DNA from: Gilliamella sp. Lep-s35
GTDB lineage: Bacteria > Pseudomonadota > Gammaproteobacteria > Enterobacterales > Orbaceae
Direction: 5' to 3'
Assembly: GCF_009795845.1 (NCBI RefSeq)
Contig: NZ_WTEX01000003.1
Coordinates: 1 to 64,000, forward strand
DNA length: 64,000 nucleotides
The notes under the pieces are model-generated. The model had not been told where the DNA came from. It made no database searches and worked only from the letters and a program-made list of their open reading frames with translations. A program made the position numbers and the translations under genes. Below, one piece after another: positions 46,445-54,586 of the stretch. Position 1 is the stretch's first letter, and every line of letters begins with the position of its first letter.

Positions 46445-46933
46445 CTAATTTTTAATAGAACCCATCAGTTTTTCAATGGAATGCGCATTACTAACGCAAA
46501 GAGTTCGTGAGTCAAATTCTTGTGACCAACCGAAAAGCCAGTTTTCTAACTCCTCCACACTATACTTTCCTGTAGCGACTCCAACGCCCATTTCAACAAC
46601 TTCTGCGTCAGGAGCTTTTAACTCTTGCCCATTTAATAGTAAAAATAGATAACCAGAAAACATAGCGGTTCTTTTATTAGCATTTGCAAAAGGGTGATTT
46701 CTAATTAAACTCTCAATAAGAACAGCCGCTAACCTAAAAATATCCTCTGTTTGTTCGTGATATCTGTAAAGACTGGGTCTAGCTTGGGATGAGCCTAAGG
46801 TATTCTCATCACGAACATATATAGACTCTTTAGGTGTCTGTAGTTTAATTAGCAATGAATTGATAAGCTTTATATCATCAACTGAAAGAAAATTGATTCC
46901 ATCAACTATTTCCCCAATTTGTGACACTAGCAT
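46445..46933 (-). CDS. doc: Doc/Fic-family toxin
   Basis: 162 residues. The Fic active-site motif HPFANANKRTA (about residues 80-90) is complete, and FRLAAVLIESLIRNHPF before it matches death-on-curing proteins. Doc phosphorylates EF-Tu; other Fic proteins AMPylate, and sequence alone does not decide between these. There is no inhibitory S/TxxxE(G/N) helix at the N- or C-terminus, so neutralisation should come from a partner, probably the 59-residue protein encoded 3 bp upstream. Confidence 0.82.
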   Translation of the reverse strand: MLVSQIGEIVDGINFLSVDDIKLINSLLIKLQTPKESIYVRDENTLGSSQARPSLYRYHEQTEDIFRLAAVLIESLIRNHPFANANKRTAMFSGYLFLLLNGQELKAPDAEVVEMGVGVATGKYSVEELENWLFGWSQEFDSRTLCVSNAHSIEKLMGSIKN

Positions 46934-46936
46934 TCG

Positions 46937-47116
46937 TTAAACCTTTGATAAGTCTCTCATGGCTTTTTTGTAGCGAGCGAACCCAAAGGCAAAGGCATTT
47001 AAAACTTGCTCATTATGATTGCAGTCATTACTTAACGCAGGTTTTGCTTTAACCTCTACATGTTTGTCACGTGGAGGAATATAAAGACGATGTTCCTTTA
47101 CTTGTGCGTGACCCAT
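46937..47116 (-). CDS. Putative antitoxin partner of Doc
   Basis: 59 residues beginning MGHAQVKEHRLYIPPRDKHV, with GAGGTG eight bases before the ATG. Basic N-terminal half, then a helical C-terminus rich in aromatic and basic residues (LNAFAFGFARYKKAMRDLSK). It ends 3 bp before doc, the usual antitoxin-toxin spacing. It does not resemble Phd. The antitoxin role is inferred from position and size only. Confidence 0.6.
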   Translation of the reverse strand: MGHAQVKEHRLYIPPRDKHVEVKAKPALSNDCNHNEQVLNAFAFGFARYKKAMRDLSKV

Positions 47117-47442
47117 AAATTCACCTCATTAGTTTTTATATAAGAATGGCTGAGAACTAATAAGCTCTCAACCTTAAGTTGATTATAAATACCATAAGGT
47201 AAAGAGTAAAGAAAATTTATACTAATCACAAAAATTAATAGGTGCTATATTTTTGACTGTTACACGCTACTCGTAACCCAAATCTGGGTTGCCTTACAAA
47301 TCAACACATTAGCTTTAAGTCGTCTTCATTATGAATGATAACTGATAATAATAACCACCCTAAGGTGGTTTGTTCGTATATTTGATTGTGATTGTTTTTT
47401 AACCAAAGGCAGGATTCTGCCTTCTTTCTTACAGTCGTTAAC
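47117..47442. other. Gap between the Doc pair and the BRO-N gene
   Basis: 326 bp without a supported gene; it must contain the promoter of the Doc pair. Hairpins: AACCACC/GGTGGTT at 47353-47370 just after the BRO-N gene (no T-run) and CCCAAATCTGGG near 47279. Both may be weak terminators or operators. Confidence 0.5.
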
Positions 47443-48006
47443 TTATACTTGCCGTAATTGTTTCTTTTCTAGCTGTTGTTTAAACATTGAAGCAACAAAA
47501 GCCCCGTCGCCAAAATGATCGTGAAGTCTGACGCCAAAATTAGAGCCGAGCATTTTAAAAACGTCGTATAAACGATTATCTATGTAGAAATCGTTCAACC
47601 AAATCATGTGATGAACTAAACAAATCAAATTAGTTCTGTTTACCTCAATCATATCTTTTCTTGTTTGTGAATGACCTGCCTCTTTATCAGCTAAATCTAA
47701 CAACCATTTACGCACTTCTTTTGCTACATTCGTACTAGCAAACATTGCGATTAGATGCGCTCCACGAAGCGAGAAAATTCGGACTGATTTCTTGCGCAGA
47801 CTGTTGTTTATTCCATTGGTAGTCAATTTGACCACCATTGTCATTTTATCGGTGAACTCATCCTTATTCCGACTATAAATCTTTGTTACTGATTTAGAAT
47901 CTGCATATTGTAAAAGCTTAGATAGCTCGGTGGACGTGATCCAAATTTGATTATTACGTTTAACTGGTTGCACGACTGTGCTGTGAAACATTAATTGATT
48001 TGACAT
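47443..48006 (-). CDS. BRO-N domain phage protein (antirepressor-like)
   Basis: 187 residues. The N-terminal BRO-N DNA-binding domain covers about 1-110: IWITSTELSKLLQYADSKSV, then VRIFSLRGAHLIAMFASTNV and AKEVRKWLLDL. The C-terminal part is a short helical region. Such proteins act as antirepressors or regulators in prophages. It follows the KilA-N-type protein by 53 bp and is probably in the same transcript. Confidence 0.8.
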   Translation of the reverse strand: MSNQLMFHSTVVQPVKRNNQIWITSTELSKLLQYADSKSVTKIYSRNKDEFTDKMTMVVKLTTNGINNSLRKKSVRIFSLRGAHLIAMFASTNVAKEVRKWLLDLADKEAGHSQTRKDMIEVNRTNLICLVHHMIWLNDFYIDNRLYDVFKMLGSNFGVRLHDHFGDGAFVASMFKQQLEKKQLRQV

Positions 48007-48059
48007 GCTATATCCTCGTAATTGCCCCCTTTTTAGAGGGCTTATAATTTGTTAATTGA

Positions 48060-48917
48060 TTAAGCGATTTCTTTATTAATAAGATGATTTTTGATTACAT
48101 CTATTGCTTTTTCGTTATATCTAAAAGTTTCAACTTGTTTATCAGAAGAACGTGACTTATCGAGTACGAAAATTCCGTAGTCTTCTGTTTTTAAGTTGAG
48201 CTTATTAGCTATACGACCAATTTTGTTTGAGGATACGCCTAGTAAATCACCCACCTCACTAGCTGAAAATGTTTTGTTTTCAAGTTTAGGGAGCGGAATA
48301 ACATTTTTACCAGCAATCGGATTAATTGTATCGGCATAGATAGCTTGCTTAGACTGTTCGCTCAAATGTGGCAGATTGCTAAACATCTTATCTAATGCTC
48401 TGACTGATAATTCTATTGCTTTGGCTTGTCGATATTCAGGTAAATAAGATTTAAAAGGTTTTTGGATGTTTTTCAGTTCACCTTTTTTATAATCTAAAAA
48501 TACTTGATTTACCATTAACTGAAATTTTGGACTAATCCAACCTGCGTAAGATACTGCTAGTAACTCATGGGCGAATGTACCTTGATTCAATCCCCCTTTT
48601 ATTGATTGAACAACCGATACCGAGATCTCGGTATCGCTCAATTGTTGCTCAAGTTCTAATATAAGCTCTTGAGTTCCTTGCAATGATAGCCAGTAGCTAG
48701 GATTGTTTTTCTTTTCTCCTCCGCTCGCCTTGTGCAAAGCATTAAGATTATATCGACCCTCTTTATCGGTTGTGATAGAGATTCCAGCTATTACTGGACA
48801 ATTTGAATTAATTGTGTTAGTGTTTCTCATGTTGTTAGTTCCTTTTCTAGTGGGATTAATTCTTAAGACCTCAGGTGTTGGCGCACTTGGGGTTTTTGCT
48901 TTTCTAGATGTTTGCAT
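48060..48917 (-). CDS. ant: KilA-N-type antirepressor (Ant-like)
   Basis: 285 residues: KilA-N domain at about 40-150 (NLNALHKASGGEKKNNPSYW, ELLAVSYAGWISPKFQLMVN) and a C-terminal domain with an HTH-like FSASEVGDLLGVSSNKIGRI. Two starts are possible. The ATG at 48917 has AGAGAGG and overlaps the arc-like gene by 14 bp; an ATG at 48830 has AAAGGAAC. Its place after an Arc-type repressor matches P22 arc-ant, where Ant inactivates the C2 repressor. Confidence 0.8.
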   Translation of the reverse strand: MQTSRKAKTPSAPTPEVLRINPTRKGTNNMRNTNTINSNCPVIAGISITTDKEGRYNLNALHKASGGEKKNNPSYWLSLQGTQELILELEQQLSDTEISVSVVQSIKGGLNQGTFAHELLAVSYAGWISPKFQLMVNQVFLDYKKGELKNIQKPFKSYLPEYRQAKAIELSVRALDKMFSNLPHLSEQSKQAIYADTINPIAGKNVIPLPKLENKTFSASEVGDLLGVSSNKIGRIANKLNLKTEDYGIFVLDKSRSSDKQVETFRYNEKAIDVIKNHLINKEIA

Positions 48918-49086
48918 TTTTTACCTCTCTTTGTTTGATTTTCTTTTCTTTATGTTCTGCTAAAGCTTCAACTATCACAAAGTTTAGCGATCGTCGGCTA
49001 CATTCAGCCTCTTTCTCGTACCATTCCCTTAAATCATCAGGCATTCTTGTTGGAAACGGTTTAATTTTACTTACTCCATGAATCAA
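48904..49086 (-). CDS. Arc-type ribbon-helix-helix repressor
   Basis: 60 residues, starting at a TTG (49086) with GGGGG five to ten bases before it; no ATG lies upstream of residue 15. IKPFPTRMPDDLREWYEKEA is the Arc ribbon and first helix; SRRSLNFVIVEALAEHK is the second helix. Expected to bind DNA as a dimer and repress its own arc-ant promoter. The operator candidate at 49080-49094 covers the start codon. Confidence 0.8.
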   Translation of the reverse strand: MIHGVSKIKPFPTRMPDDLREWYEKEAECSRRSLNFVIVEALAEHKEKKIKQREVKNANI

Positions 49087-49094
49087 AATGATCC
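49080..49094. promoter_or_regulatory. Operator 1 of the immI-like region
   Basis: GAATCAAAATGATCC has internal dyad ATCA-N3-TGAT. Its reverse complement matches operator 2 at 13 of 15 positions. It overlaps the TTG start of the Arc-type gene. Confidence 0.65.
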
Positions 49095-49115
49095 CCCTTT
49101 TTTGTGTTTACATTT

Positions 49116-49121
49116 ATTTTA
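49116..49121 (-). promoter_or_regulatory. Probable -10 of the arc-ant promoter
   Basis: TAAAAT on the minus strand. At 16-18 bp spacing, its -35 position falls inside operator 2, so binding there would block it. The -35 itself is weak. Confidence 0.4.
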
Positions 49122-49133
49122 CACGCTTATTTT

Positions 49134-49148
49134 GGATCATAATGATTC
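49134..49148. promoter_or_regulatory. Operator 2 of the immI-like region
   Basis: GGATCATAATGATTC, mirror image of operator 1, with internal ATCA-N3-TGAT dyad. It lies directly upstream of the -35 of the rightward promoter and over the expected -35 of the leftward one. Confidence 0.65.
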
Positions 49149-49150
49149 AG

Positions 49151-49179
49151 TTGTCAATACTTCTTATAAAAACTATATT
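49151..49179 (+). promoter_or_regulatory. Promoter of the Mnt-like gene
   Basis: -35 TTGTCA (49151-49156), exactly 17 bp, -10 TATATT (49174-49179), then AAGGAA before the ATG at 49208. A near-consensus sigma70 promoter, and therefore probably active in the lysogen. Confidence 0.75.
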
Positions 49180-49207
49180 ATTGCAATGAGTCAAAAGGAA
49201 TCACACT

Positions 49208-49627
49208 ATGAACACAATAAAGCCTTTCCCAACGAGATTAGATGATGACGTACGTTCATATTTAGAAAATAGCTCGAAAAGCAACCTCAGAAGCCTTAAC
49301 TCTGAAATCGCATATAGGCTTAAACTAACAATAGCGTTAGAAAATCGACTTGCGTGTTCAATTGATGAAATGGATATGAAAATCAATGAACTTATTCTTT
49401 CTGAAAAATATAAAAAACTCTACCATGAGGCTAATAATAAATTGAGGCAACATGAATCAACAGTGAATTCAGCCTTAGGATTAGCAAATATGAATAATGA
49501 AAAAGTCATTAAAATGAAAACAGAAAAAGCATTAAACTTTATATCTGAGGGTCTTGATGATCTAAAAAATATTCTTTTAAAAATAAATCTTCCAGAAAAG
49601 GAGACCAAAAATGAAAACAATGAATAA
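49208..49627 (+). CDS. Mnt/Arc-type ribbon-helix-helix repressor
   Basis: 139 residues. The N-terminus IKPFPTRLDDDVRSYLENSS and LRSLNSEIAYRL is an Arc/Mnt ribbon-helix-helix, closely similar to the Arc-type protein across the divergent promoter. The rest (about 50-139) is a long charged helix, possibly a coiled coil for tetramer formation as in Mnt. Against the flow of the surrounding late genes, it is transcribed rightward, as mnt is relative to arc-ant in P22. Predicted to hold the antirepressor off in the lysogen. Confidence 0.8.
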   Translation: MNTIKPFPTRLDDDVRSYLENSSKSNLRSLNSEIAYRLKLTIALENRLACSIDEMDMKINELILSEKYKKLYHEANNKLRQHESTVNSALGLANMNNEKVIKMKTEKALNFISEGLDDLKNILLKINLPEKETKNENNE

Positions 49628-49805
49628 ATTAATACTATGCATGTTATCGCTGTTTTTTAGCAATTTTGTATTTGCGCAAGATTTACTGATTGAAGCGAGA
49701 AATGTTCCTGAAAGCACATTAACGAGTATCTTTTTAAGTAACCCCATTGGATTTATTTTATTTTTCGCTTTTGCATGGTTTTTTGGTAAGCACTTTTCAA
49801 AATAA
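49611..49805 (+). CDS. Small inner-membrane protein downstream of the Mnt-like gene
   Basis: 64 residues, AAGGAG seven bases before the ATG, overlapping the upstream gene by 17 bp so probably co-expressed in the lysogen. Signal-like N-terminus (LILCMLSLFFSNFVFAQ) and one C-terminal transmembrane helix (IGFILFFAFAWFF). In P22 the mnt side neighbours sieA, a membrane exclusion protein; a similar role here is speculation. No family recognised. Confidence 0.65.
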   Translation: MKTMNKLILCMLSLFFSNFVFAQDLLIEARNVPESTLTSIFLSNPIGFILFFAFAWFFGKHFSK

Positions 49806-49813
49806 CCAATAAA

Positions 49814-49832
49814 AAACCCTCTTAGAGGGTTT
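49814..49832. terminator. Bidirectional terminator between immI-like and lipoprotein genes
   Basis: AAACCCTC/GAGGGTTT stem with a 3-base loop. The minus strand continues with six T, ending the lipoprotein transcript; the plus strand ends the Mnt-like operon. Confidence 0.8.
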
Positions 49833-49834
49833 GA

Positions 49835-50380
49835 TTATAAGTGTGTAGCTATTTCTCTAGCCACATCTAAAGCTATCTGATCCCACGCATACTCAATAAC
49901 CGAAGTAACTTTTGCATCTTTTACACCGCTATCATTCTGCTTAGTAGAAAATTCTTTAGTCCACCTATTGCCTGATAATTCAAATGTTACATTTAAATAT
50001 ACACTCGCACTATCAATATTCGTTGCTCCATAAGTGAATTTTGTTTTAGCATTATTAACTATTAATGTTAACTTTCTACCACCAGAATTTAAATCTGCGT
50101 ACGTGCTAATTGCTTCTTCTATTCTTGATGAAAGACCAATGCCGATTGGAATTCTAGTACGAGTTCCACTACCTAGCAATCCTGATGCCCCTTGTATATC
50201 AATTCGTGACGTAAAATCATTAGGAATCCATGTAATATCTAAGTTTTGTTTTTGAGTTATATGTATCTCTGATTTTATTTGCTTTAGTGATTGATAAGAC
50301 AACCTATCACTAAATTGATGGTGAACACTGCAACCAGAGAAAATAAAACCTAAACACGTTAATAATAATAATTTTTTCAT
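49835..50380 (-). CDS. Phage-encoded lipoprotein, unknown (181 aa)
   Basis: A clear lipoprotein signal MKKLLLLTCLGFIFSGCS with the lipidated cysteine at about 17. The mature part has a glycine-rich stretch (IQGASGLLGSGTRTRIPIGI) and mixed strands, recalling YajG/Lpp-like periplasmic proteins, but no certain family. Last of three tandem lipoprotein genes in the tail region. Not a known virion protein; probably a lysogenic-conversion or exclusion factor. Confidence 0.7.
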   Translation of the reverse strand: MKKLLLLTCLGFIFSGCSVHHQFSDRLSYQSLKQIKSEIHITQKQNLDITWIPNDFTSRIDIQGASGLLGSGTRTRIPIGIGLSSRIEEAISTYADLNSGGRKLTLIVNNAKTKFTYGATNIDSASVYLNVTFELSGNRWTKEFSTKQNDSGVKDAKVTSVIEYAWDQIALDVAREIATHL

Positions 50381-50401
50381 ACTGTTTCCTTATAAATGGC
50401 T

Positions 50402-50827
50402 TTAATATAAAGTTGTTGGTGTTATATCTGTATTTCCATTTTGATCTATAGATAATCTGAACACTTTTCTTTCTCCATCTTTGAAAGAAAATTCACGTTC
50501 ACGGCGTGGAGGATTAAAGCTACATAATCCACTTCCCTGAAGAGATGAGCCTATTATTATATTACCACTTGGCGCATACAGTGAAACACGCTCTCTTGTT
50601 TCTAATTCTGCGACTTCTTGACCATTAATAAATACATTTATATAGCAACCGCTTCCAACTAAGCCTTTGTCTCTTATTAATACTAAGTTAGCATAATTAT
50701 CAACTTTGTTTTGATAGCCAAATATTCTCTCCCCCGGCACATCCTTTATTTCATTTAATGAAAGAGGAGTTGTTGAGCAACCAGAAAGAAAAGAAACAAT
50801 AATGACTAAAATTAATGATTTTTTCAT
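50402..50827 (-). CDS. Phage-encoded lipoprotein, paralogue B (141 aa)
   Basis: Lipobox FLSGCSTT with cysteine at about 17. The mature domain is a small beta-rich fold with LVLIRDKGLVGSGCYINVFI and a second Gly/Cys stretch (GSSLQGSGLCSFN); the paired cysteines may form a disulfide. It is a paralogue of the gene just upstream (RDKGxVxSxC, GxxxAxLxxxExVxxYxxxG). AGGAGG precedes the ATG. Confidence 0.75.
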   Translation of the reverse strand: MKKSLILVIIVSFLSGCSTTPLSLNEIKDVPGERIFGYQNKVDNYANLVLIRDKGLVGSGCYINVFINGQEVAELETRERVSLYAPSGNIIIGSSLQGSGLCSFNPPRREREFSFKDGERKVFRLSIDQNGNTDITPTTLY

Positions 50828-50855
50828 ACTATCCTCCTATAAATGATTAGTCCAT

Positions 50856-51272
50856 TTAGAACGCCGTTCTATAAATACCATATCCGCCATTTAGGGAGTG
50901 AGCAATCCTATATGTTAAAACTTGACTTCTTTCAACATCTCCTTCAACTTCAACCACTCCTCCACCACAAACTCCATTTGCCACCATGCTAAAAATTCTT
51001 TTCCCTAAGATCGGATAAATAACAACTTTTTCCGCAGGATTTAAATCGGCAATCTTAACTCCGTCAACAAAAAGAGAATCAGAGCAAGCGCTACTTACAA
51101 ATCCTTTGTCTCTTTTTATAATAACCATCCCTGAATTTTCTTTTTTTGCAAAAATATCTTGGTTATATATCCGCTTCTCCGGAACGTTTACTGCTACATC
51201 ATTTGACACTGGTGACGACGAGCACCCTATCAACGTAAAACTCATTAACCCCAAAAATACAATTTTTTTCAT
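50856..51272 (-). CDS. Phage-encoded lipoprotein, paralogue A (138 aa)
   Basis: Lipobox TLIGCSSS with cysteine at about 17. The mature part contains MVIIKRDKGFVSSACSDSLF and a GVCGGGVVEVEG segment, aligning with paralogue B over its whole length with two matching cysteines. First gene after the tape measure, 48 bp downstream of it. AAGGAG is present before the ATG. Confidence 0.75.
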   Translation of the reverse strand: MKKIVFLGLMSFTLIGCSSSPVSNDVAVNVPEKRIYNQDIFAKKENSGMVIIKRDKGFVSSACSDSLFVDGVKIADLNPAEKVVIYPILGKRIFSMVANGVCGGGVVEVEGDVERSQVLTYRIAHSLNGGYGIYRTAF

Positions 51273-51320
51273 ACCATCTCCTTAACTTTTGGCTAATGGT
51301 ATGAAATTTAAGCCATTAAA

Positions 51321-54300
51321 TCAACGCCTATTTAGCTGTCCCCCTGGGCGTATTTGATCTTCAAGAATTGCTAGTACTGATTGTTTTATCATATTTCCGA
51401 CAGCTTTTCCGTCCTCCTCTGATAAACCGCTGTTACCAACATTTACGGGCACATTTACGGTTATATTACCGCCTGATTTATTCGAGGTTTGCAGGAAATC
51501 CTTTAAATCAGCGTTTGTTCTAGCATCAACTACACGCTCACCTTTATCAAGTAGCCAAGTACCCTCTTTTGGGATGTTGTCAATACCGCTATGTGCCATT
51601 CCTGAAATTGTTTGAGCTGCGATCATACCTACTGACGCATAACCCAGACCTCGTGTAATTCCAGACATGACGCCAGTCGGATCAAACTCTAATGCTTTAT
51701 CTGCCGCAACTTCTGTACTAATTATCGCTTGTGCTATAGCAGCGGCTTTACTAGCTACAAACATCGCTTTGTATGCAGCAGATGATTCGCCTGCAGTTTC
51801 TTTAAACATATCAGCAATAGAGCCAGTTAATGATGAGAATGTTCCGATCGTTGCGAGTGTGTATGCAGACTGAATATCCTTTTGCTTTTGTTGCATAGTT
51901 TCTTCAATCTTAACAATAGCATCAGCGTATTCTTGCTGTTTGATTTCCTTTTTTTTCAATAAATCATCAAACAATTTTAACTGTTGCTCATGCCAATCTT
52001 GAAGTTTTTTGTCATCCTCCGCTACATTCAGTAAATCGCTACCTAAGCCGTTGTAAGAGTTGTGATAACTAAATGTCGGTGCTGATTCAGCGGCTTTTTT
52101 AGCCATTCTATTAAGCATTTCTTCACGCTCTTTTAATGAAAGATTTGCTTTTTCGATAATCGATAAATGTTGCTTGTAAGTGTCTAGCTGTTGCTCCGCT
52201 GGAGTGCGCAAAGAATCCATAATTGATTTATATTCTTTTTGCGCATTTAGCTTATCTAACTCGATAGCTTTTGATTCTAATGCTTTCTTTTGAATATCAG
52301 TTAGCTTACTTAATTCCCCTTCCGCTAATTGCCTGCGGATTTTTTGTAGCTCAGTGATATCAGTGTAAGCGTTGATTTGACTATTTAGTTTGTCTAACTG
52401 CGACTTATACAGCTCTGCTGCGCTCTTGATCGTTTTTGAGTGTTTGAAGCCCTCTTGTAGTTTGAAGCTTTCACGTAGATTTTTTGTATATAATCTAAGC
52501 TTTTCAGTAAGTTCTTCTGACATTTTGCCAGTTAGCTCCTGACCTTTTGCTAAAGCAATTAAATCAGCAGCGTGTTCAATAGCAGCATCTCCGGCAGCCC
52601 GTTGTAAGCCAGCTAATACATACGCTGCTTCCGCCCCGCTTTCGGACTTAACTTTACTGACATCAAGTTGCTGACTAAGTACGCCAAGTTGATTTTCTAA
52701 ATTCGGAAAATCAGCCACATCAAGCGTTTTTACTTCTTTAGCTGTTTCAGCTGAGGCTTTGCCCACCGCATCTAATTTTTCTTTGCTCTCTGCCAAAGCA
52801 TCTATTGATGAATGCACAGCCGATGTCATACTTCCTAATGTTGTTTTAAATTCCTGCCCTTTTCCAACCGCATCTGCAAATTTTTCATTAAGCTCACCGA
52901 CCTTGTTACCAAAATCATGCTTACTTATAGCTCCTTCGTCATATGATTTTTTTAGCGCTTTAAATTGATCAATATAGTCATGTATGGCGGATTGGTCTTC
53001 CTTTGTAACGATCCGTTGAACTGAATAATTGCCGTTCGCTTTCCAAGCCGTTTTAAATTTTTTTTCAAGTTGTTTTTGCAGGTTATCTATTTCATCATCA
53101 ACTCTTTTAGAGTCTGCATTAACTTTCAATGTCAATTCTGATGTAACTGACTGTTGTTTACCTTTATTTAACTCTTTAAATCTAGCGAGAAGTTCGTCAA
53201 CAGGCAATTGTAATTCTTCAAGCGGCTTCTTGGCTTTATCTGCGCCGTCGCCCATTGCAAAAAATGCCGCACCGACTGATACCGCTGTAGTCAGCAATCC
53301 AACTGGCCCACCGAGTAGACCTAATAAACCGCTACCAGCACGAGTTAATAAATTAAATTTACTAGTTAATGCGTTTACTTTTGTTTGTGCAGCAGTTAGC
53401 GCATTATTTGCTTGCGTTTGACGATTAATAGCTGCTGTTAAATTATTTTGCGCAACAAGACTGGCTTTTAAACCGACTGCGCGCTGTGCTTCAAATCGAG
53501 CTGCGTTTACTTCTGCAACTGCTTTTAATTGCAAGCTTTTAACTGCTGCTAGTTGCGCCTGAGCTTGAGATATTTGTGCAGCTCTATTTGCTAATGTTGT
53601 CTTTGTAGCATTGACGACTGAGTTAGAAAGATTACCGAAATATCTGGATAACCCGATACCTGTAAAGGCTACCCCAGCGATACCGATCAGTTCAATATTA
53701 TTTGCAACTAGAATTAACCCGTTTGCAAGGCTTTTGGTAATGCCATGGCTTTTATTAAACTCACCAATCAAGTGTTTAAAACTGTTAGTCAGGATCGTTA
53801 CACCATCTTTACCTGTGAAACCCATTGCATCGGCCATTGCACCAGTTTCATCTTTAACCTTTATCATTGCATCAGCAAGTTGTTGCATTGATATTTGCCC
53901 ATTCACGCCAAGGCGTTTAACGTCCTTTTCAGCTATCCCCATTGAGTCTGCTAACGCTGATGCAATGTTTGATGTTGAAGACATCAATTGAGTCCATTGT
54001 TTACCGGTTATTTTCCCAGTAATCATGGCTTTATTGATTGTATCAATACTAACTTTTACTTTGTCAGCTGAAGTCGCATTCATTGTATAGCTATTTGACA
54101 TAGCCTCGATGAAGTCAACAGTTTGGTCAATGCTATAACCAAGATCTTTCATTGAAGAAGCGGTAGCAATATACAGCTCTTGTGAATCCTCGATAGCTTT
54201 AGCGTTACGATTACTTATCGTAAGAAGTCTATCTTGTACATTTTCATAATCACTAGCAGAACCATTAACTGATTCAACCGCCATTTTTACACGAACAGCT

Positions 54301-54581
54301 AATTGTCCCCAGTCATCAGCCATATTGACAATGCTAGTAAAGGCAAATCCACCTGCAAATGCTGTAGCTACACTTAACGCTGATGATTTTAGCTGTGTTA
54401 ATTGCATGTTCAGTGCTTGAACTGAACGATTATTGCTAGCAATGTATGCATCAAAACGCCTTGAGCGTTCCTCCATTGTTTTATAATAATCTGTGCCAAG
54501 TCGTGATGCCCTGCTCATTTCTCGTTGATATGATGATGAGTCGGCAGTAACTCGGATTGCCAATTCTCGCAATGTTGCCAT
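51321..54581 (-). CDS. H: Tail tape measure protein
   Basis: 1086 residues; sets tail length and enters the cell during DNA injection. The N-terminal tape-measure domain (ELAIRVTADSSSYQREMSR to about 260, with GKITGKQWTQLMSSTSNIA) is followed by hydrophobic segments at about 295-320 and 410-445. A long helical, Lys/Glu-rich coiled coil (about 450-930) and a C-terminal Gly/Ala-rich portion with IDNIPKEGTWLLDKGERVVD, the usual phage tape-measure C-terminus, complete it. It starts 5 bp after the gpT frame. Confidence 0.93.
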   Translation of the reverse strand: MATLRELAIRVTADSSSYQREMSRASRLGTDYYKTMEERSRRFDAYIASNNRSVQALNMQLTQLKSSALSVATAFAGGFAFTSIVNMADDWGQLAVRVKMAVESVNGSASDYENVQDRLLTISNRNAKAIEDSQELYIATASSMKDLGYSIDQTVDFIEAMSNSYTMNATSADKVKVSIDTINKAMITGKITGKQWTQLMSSTSNIASALADSMGIAEKDVKRLGVNGQISMQQLADAMIKVKDETGAMADAMGFTGKDGVTILTNSFKHLIGEFNKSHGITKSLANGLILVANNIELIGIAGVAFTGIGLSRYFGNLSNSVVNATKTTLANRAAQISQAQAQLAAVKSLQLKAVAEVNAARFEAQRAVGLKASLVAQNNLTAAINRQTQANNALTAAQTKVNALTSKFNLLTRAGSGLLGLLGGPVGLLTTAVSVGAAFFAMGDGADKAKKPLEELQLPVDELLARFKELNKGKQQSVTSELTLKVNADSKRVDDEIDNLQKQLEKKFKTAWKANGNYSVQRIVTKEDQSAIHDYIDQFKALKKSYDEGAISKHDFGNKVGELNEKFADAVGKGQEFKTTLGSMTSAVHSSIDALAESKEKLDAVGKASAETAKEVKTLDVADFPNLENQLGVLSQQLDVSKVKSESGAEAAYVLAGLQRAAGDAAIEHAADLIALAKGQELTGKMSEELTEKLRLYTKNLRESFKLQEGFKHSKTIKSAAELYKSQLDKLNSQINAYTDITELQKIRRQLAEGELSKLTDIQKKALESKAIELDKLNAQKEYKSIMDSLRTPAEQQLDTYKQHLSIIEKANLSLKEREEMLNRMAKKAAESAPTFSYHNSYNGLGSDLLNVAEDDKKLQDWHEQQLKLFDDLLKKKEIKQQEYADAIVKIEETMQQKQKDIQSAYTLATIGTFSSLTGSIADMFKETAGESSAAYKAMFVASKAAAIAQAIISTEVAADKALEFDPTGVMSGITRGLGYASVGMIAAQTISGMAHSGIDNIPKEGTWLLDKGERVVDARTNADLKDFLQTSNKSGGNITVNVPVNVGNSGLSEEDGKAVGNMIKQSVLAILEDQIRPGGQLNRR

Positions 54582-54586
54582 TTTAG

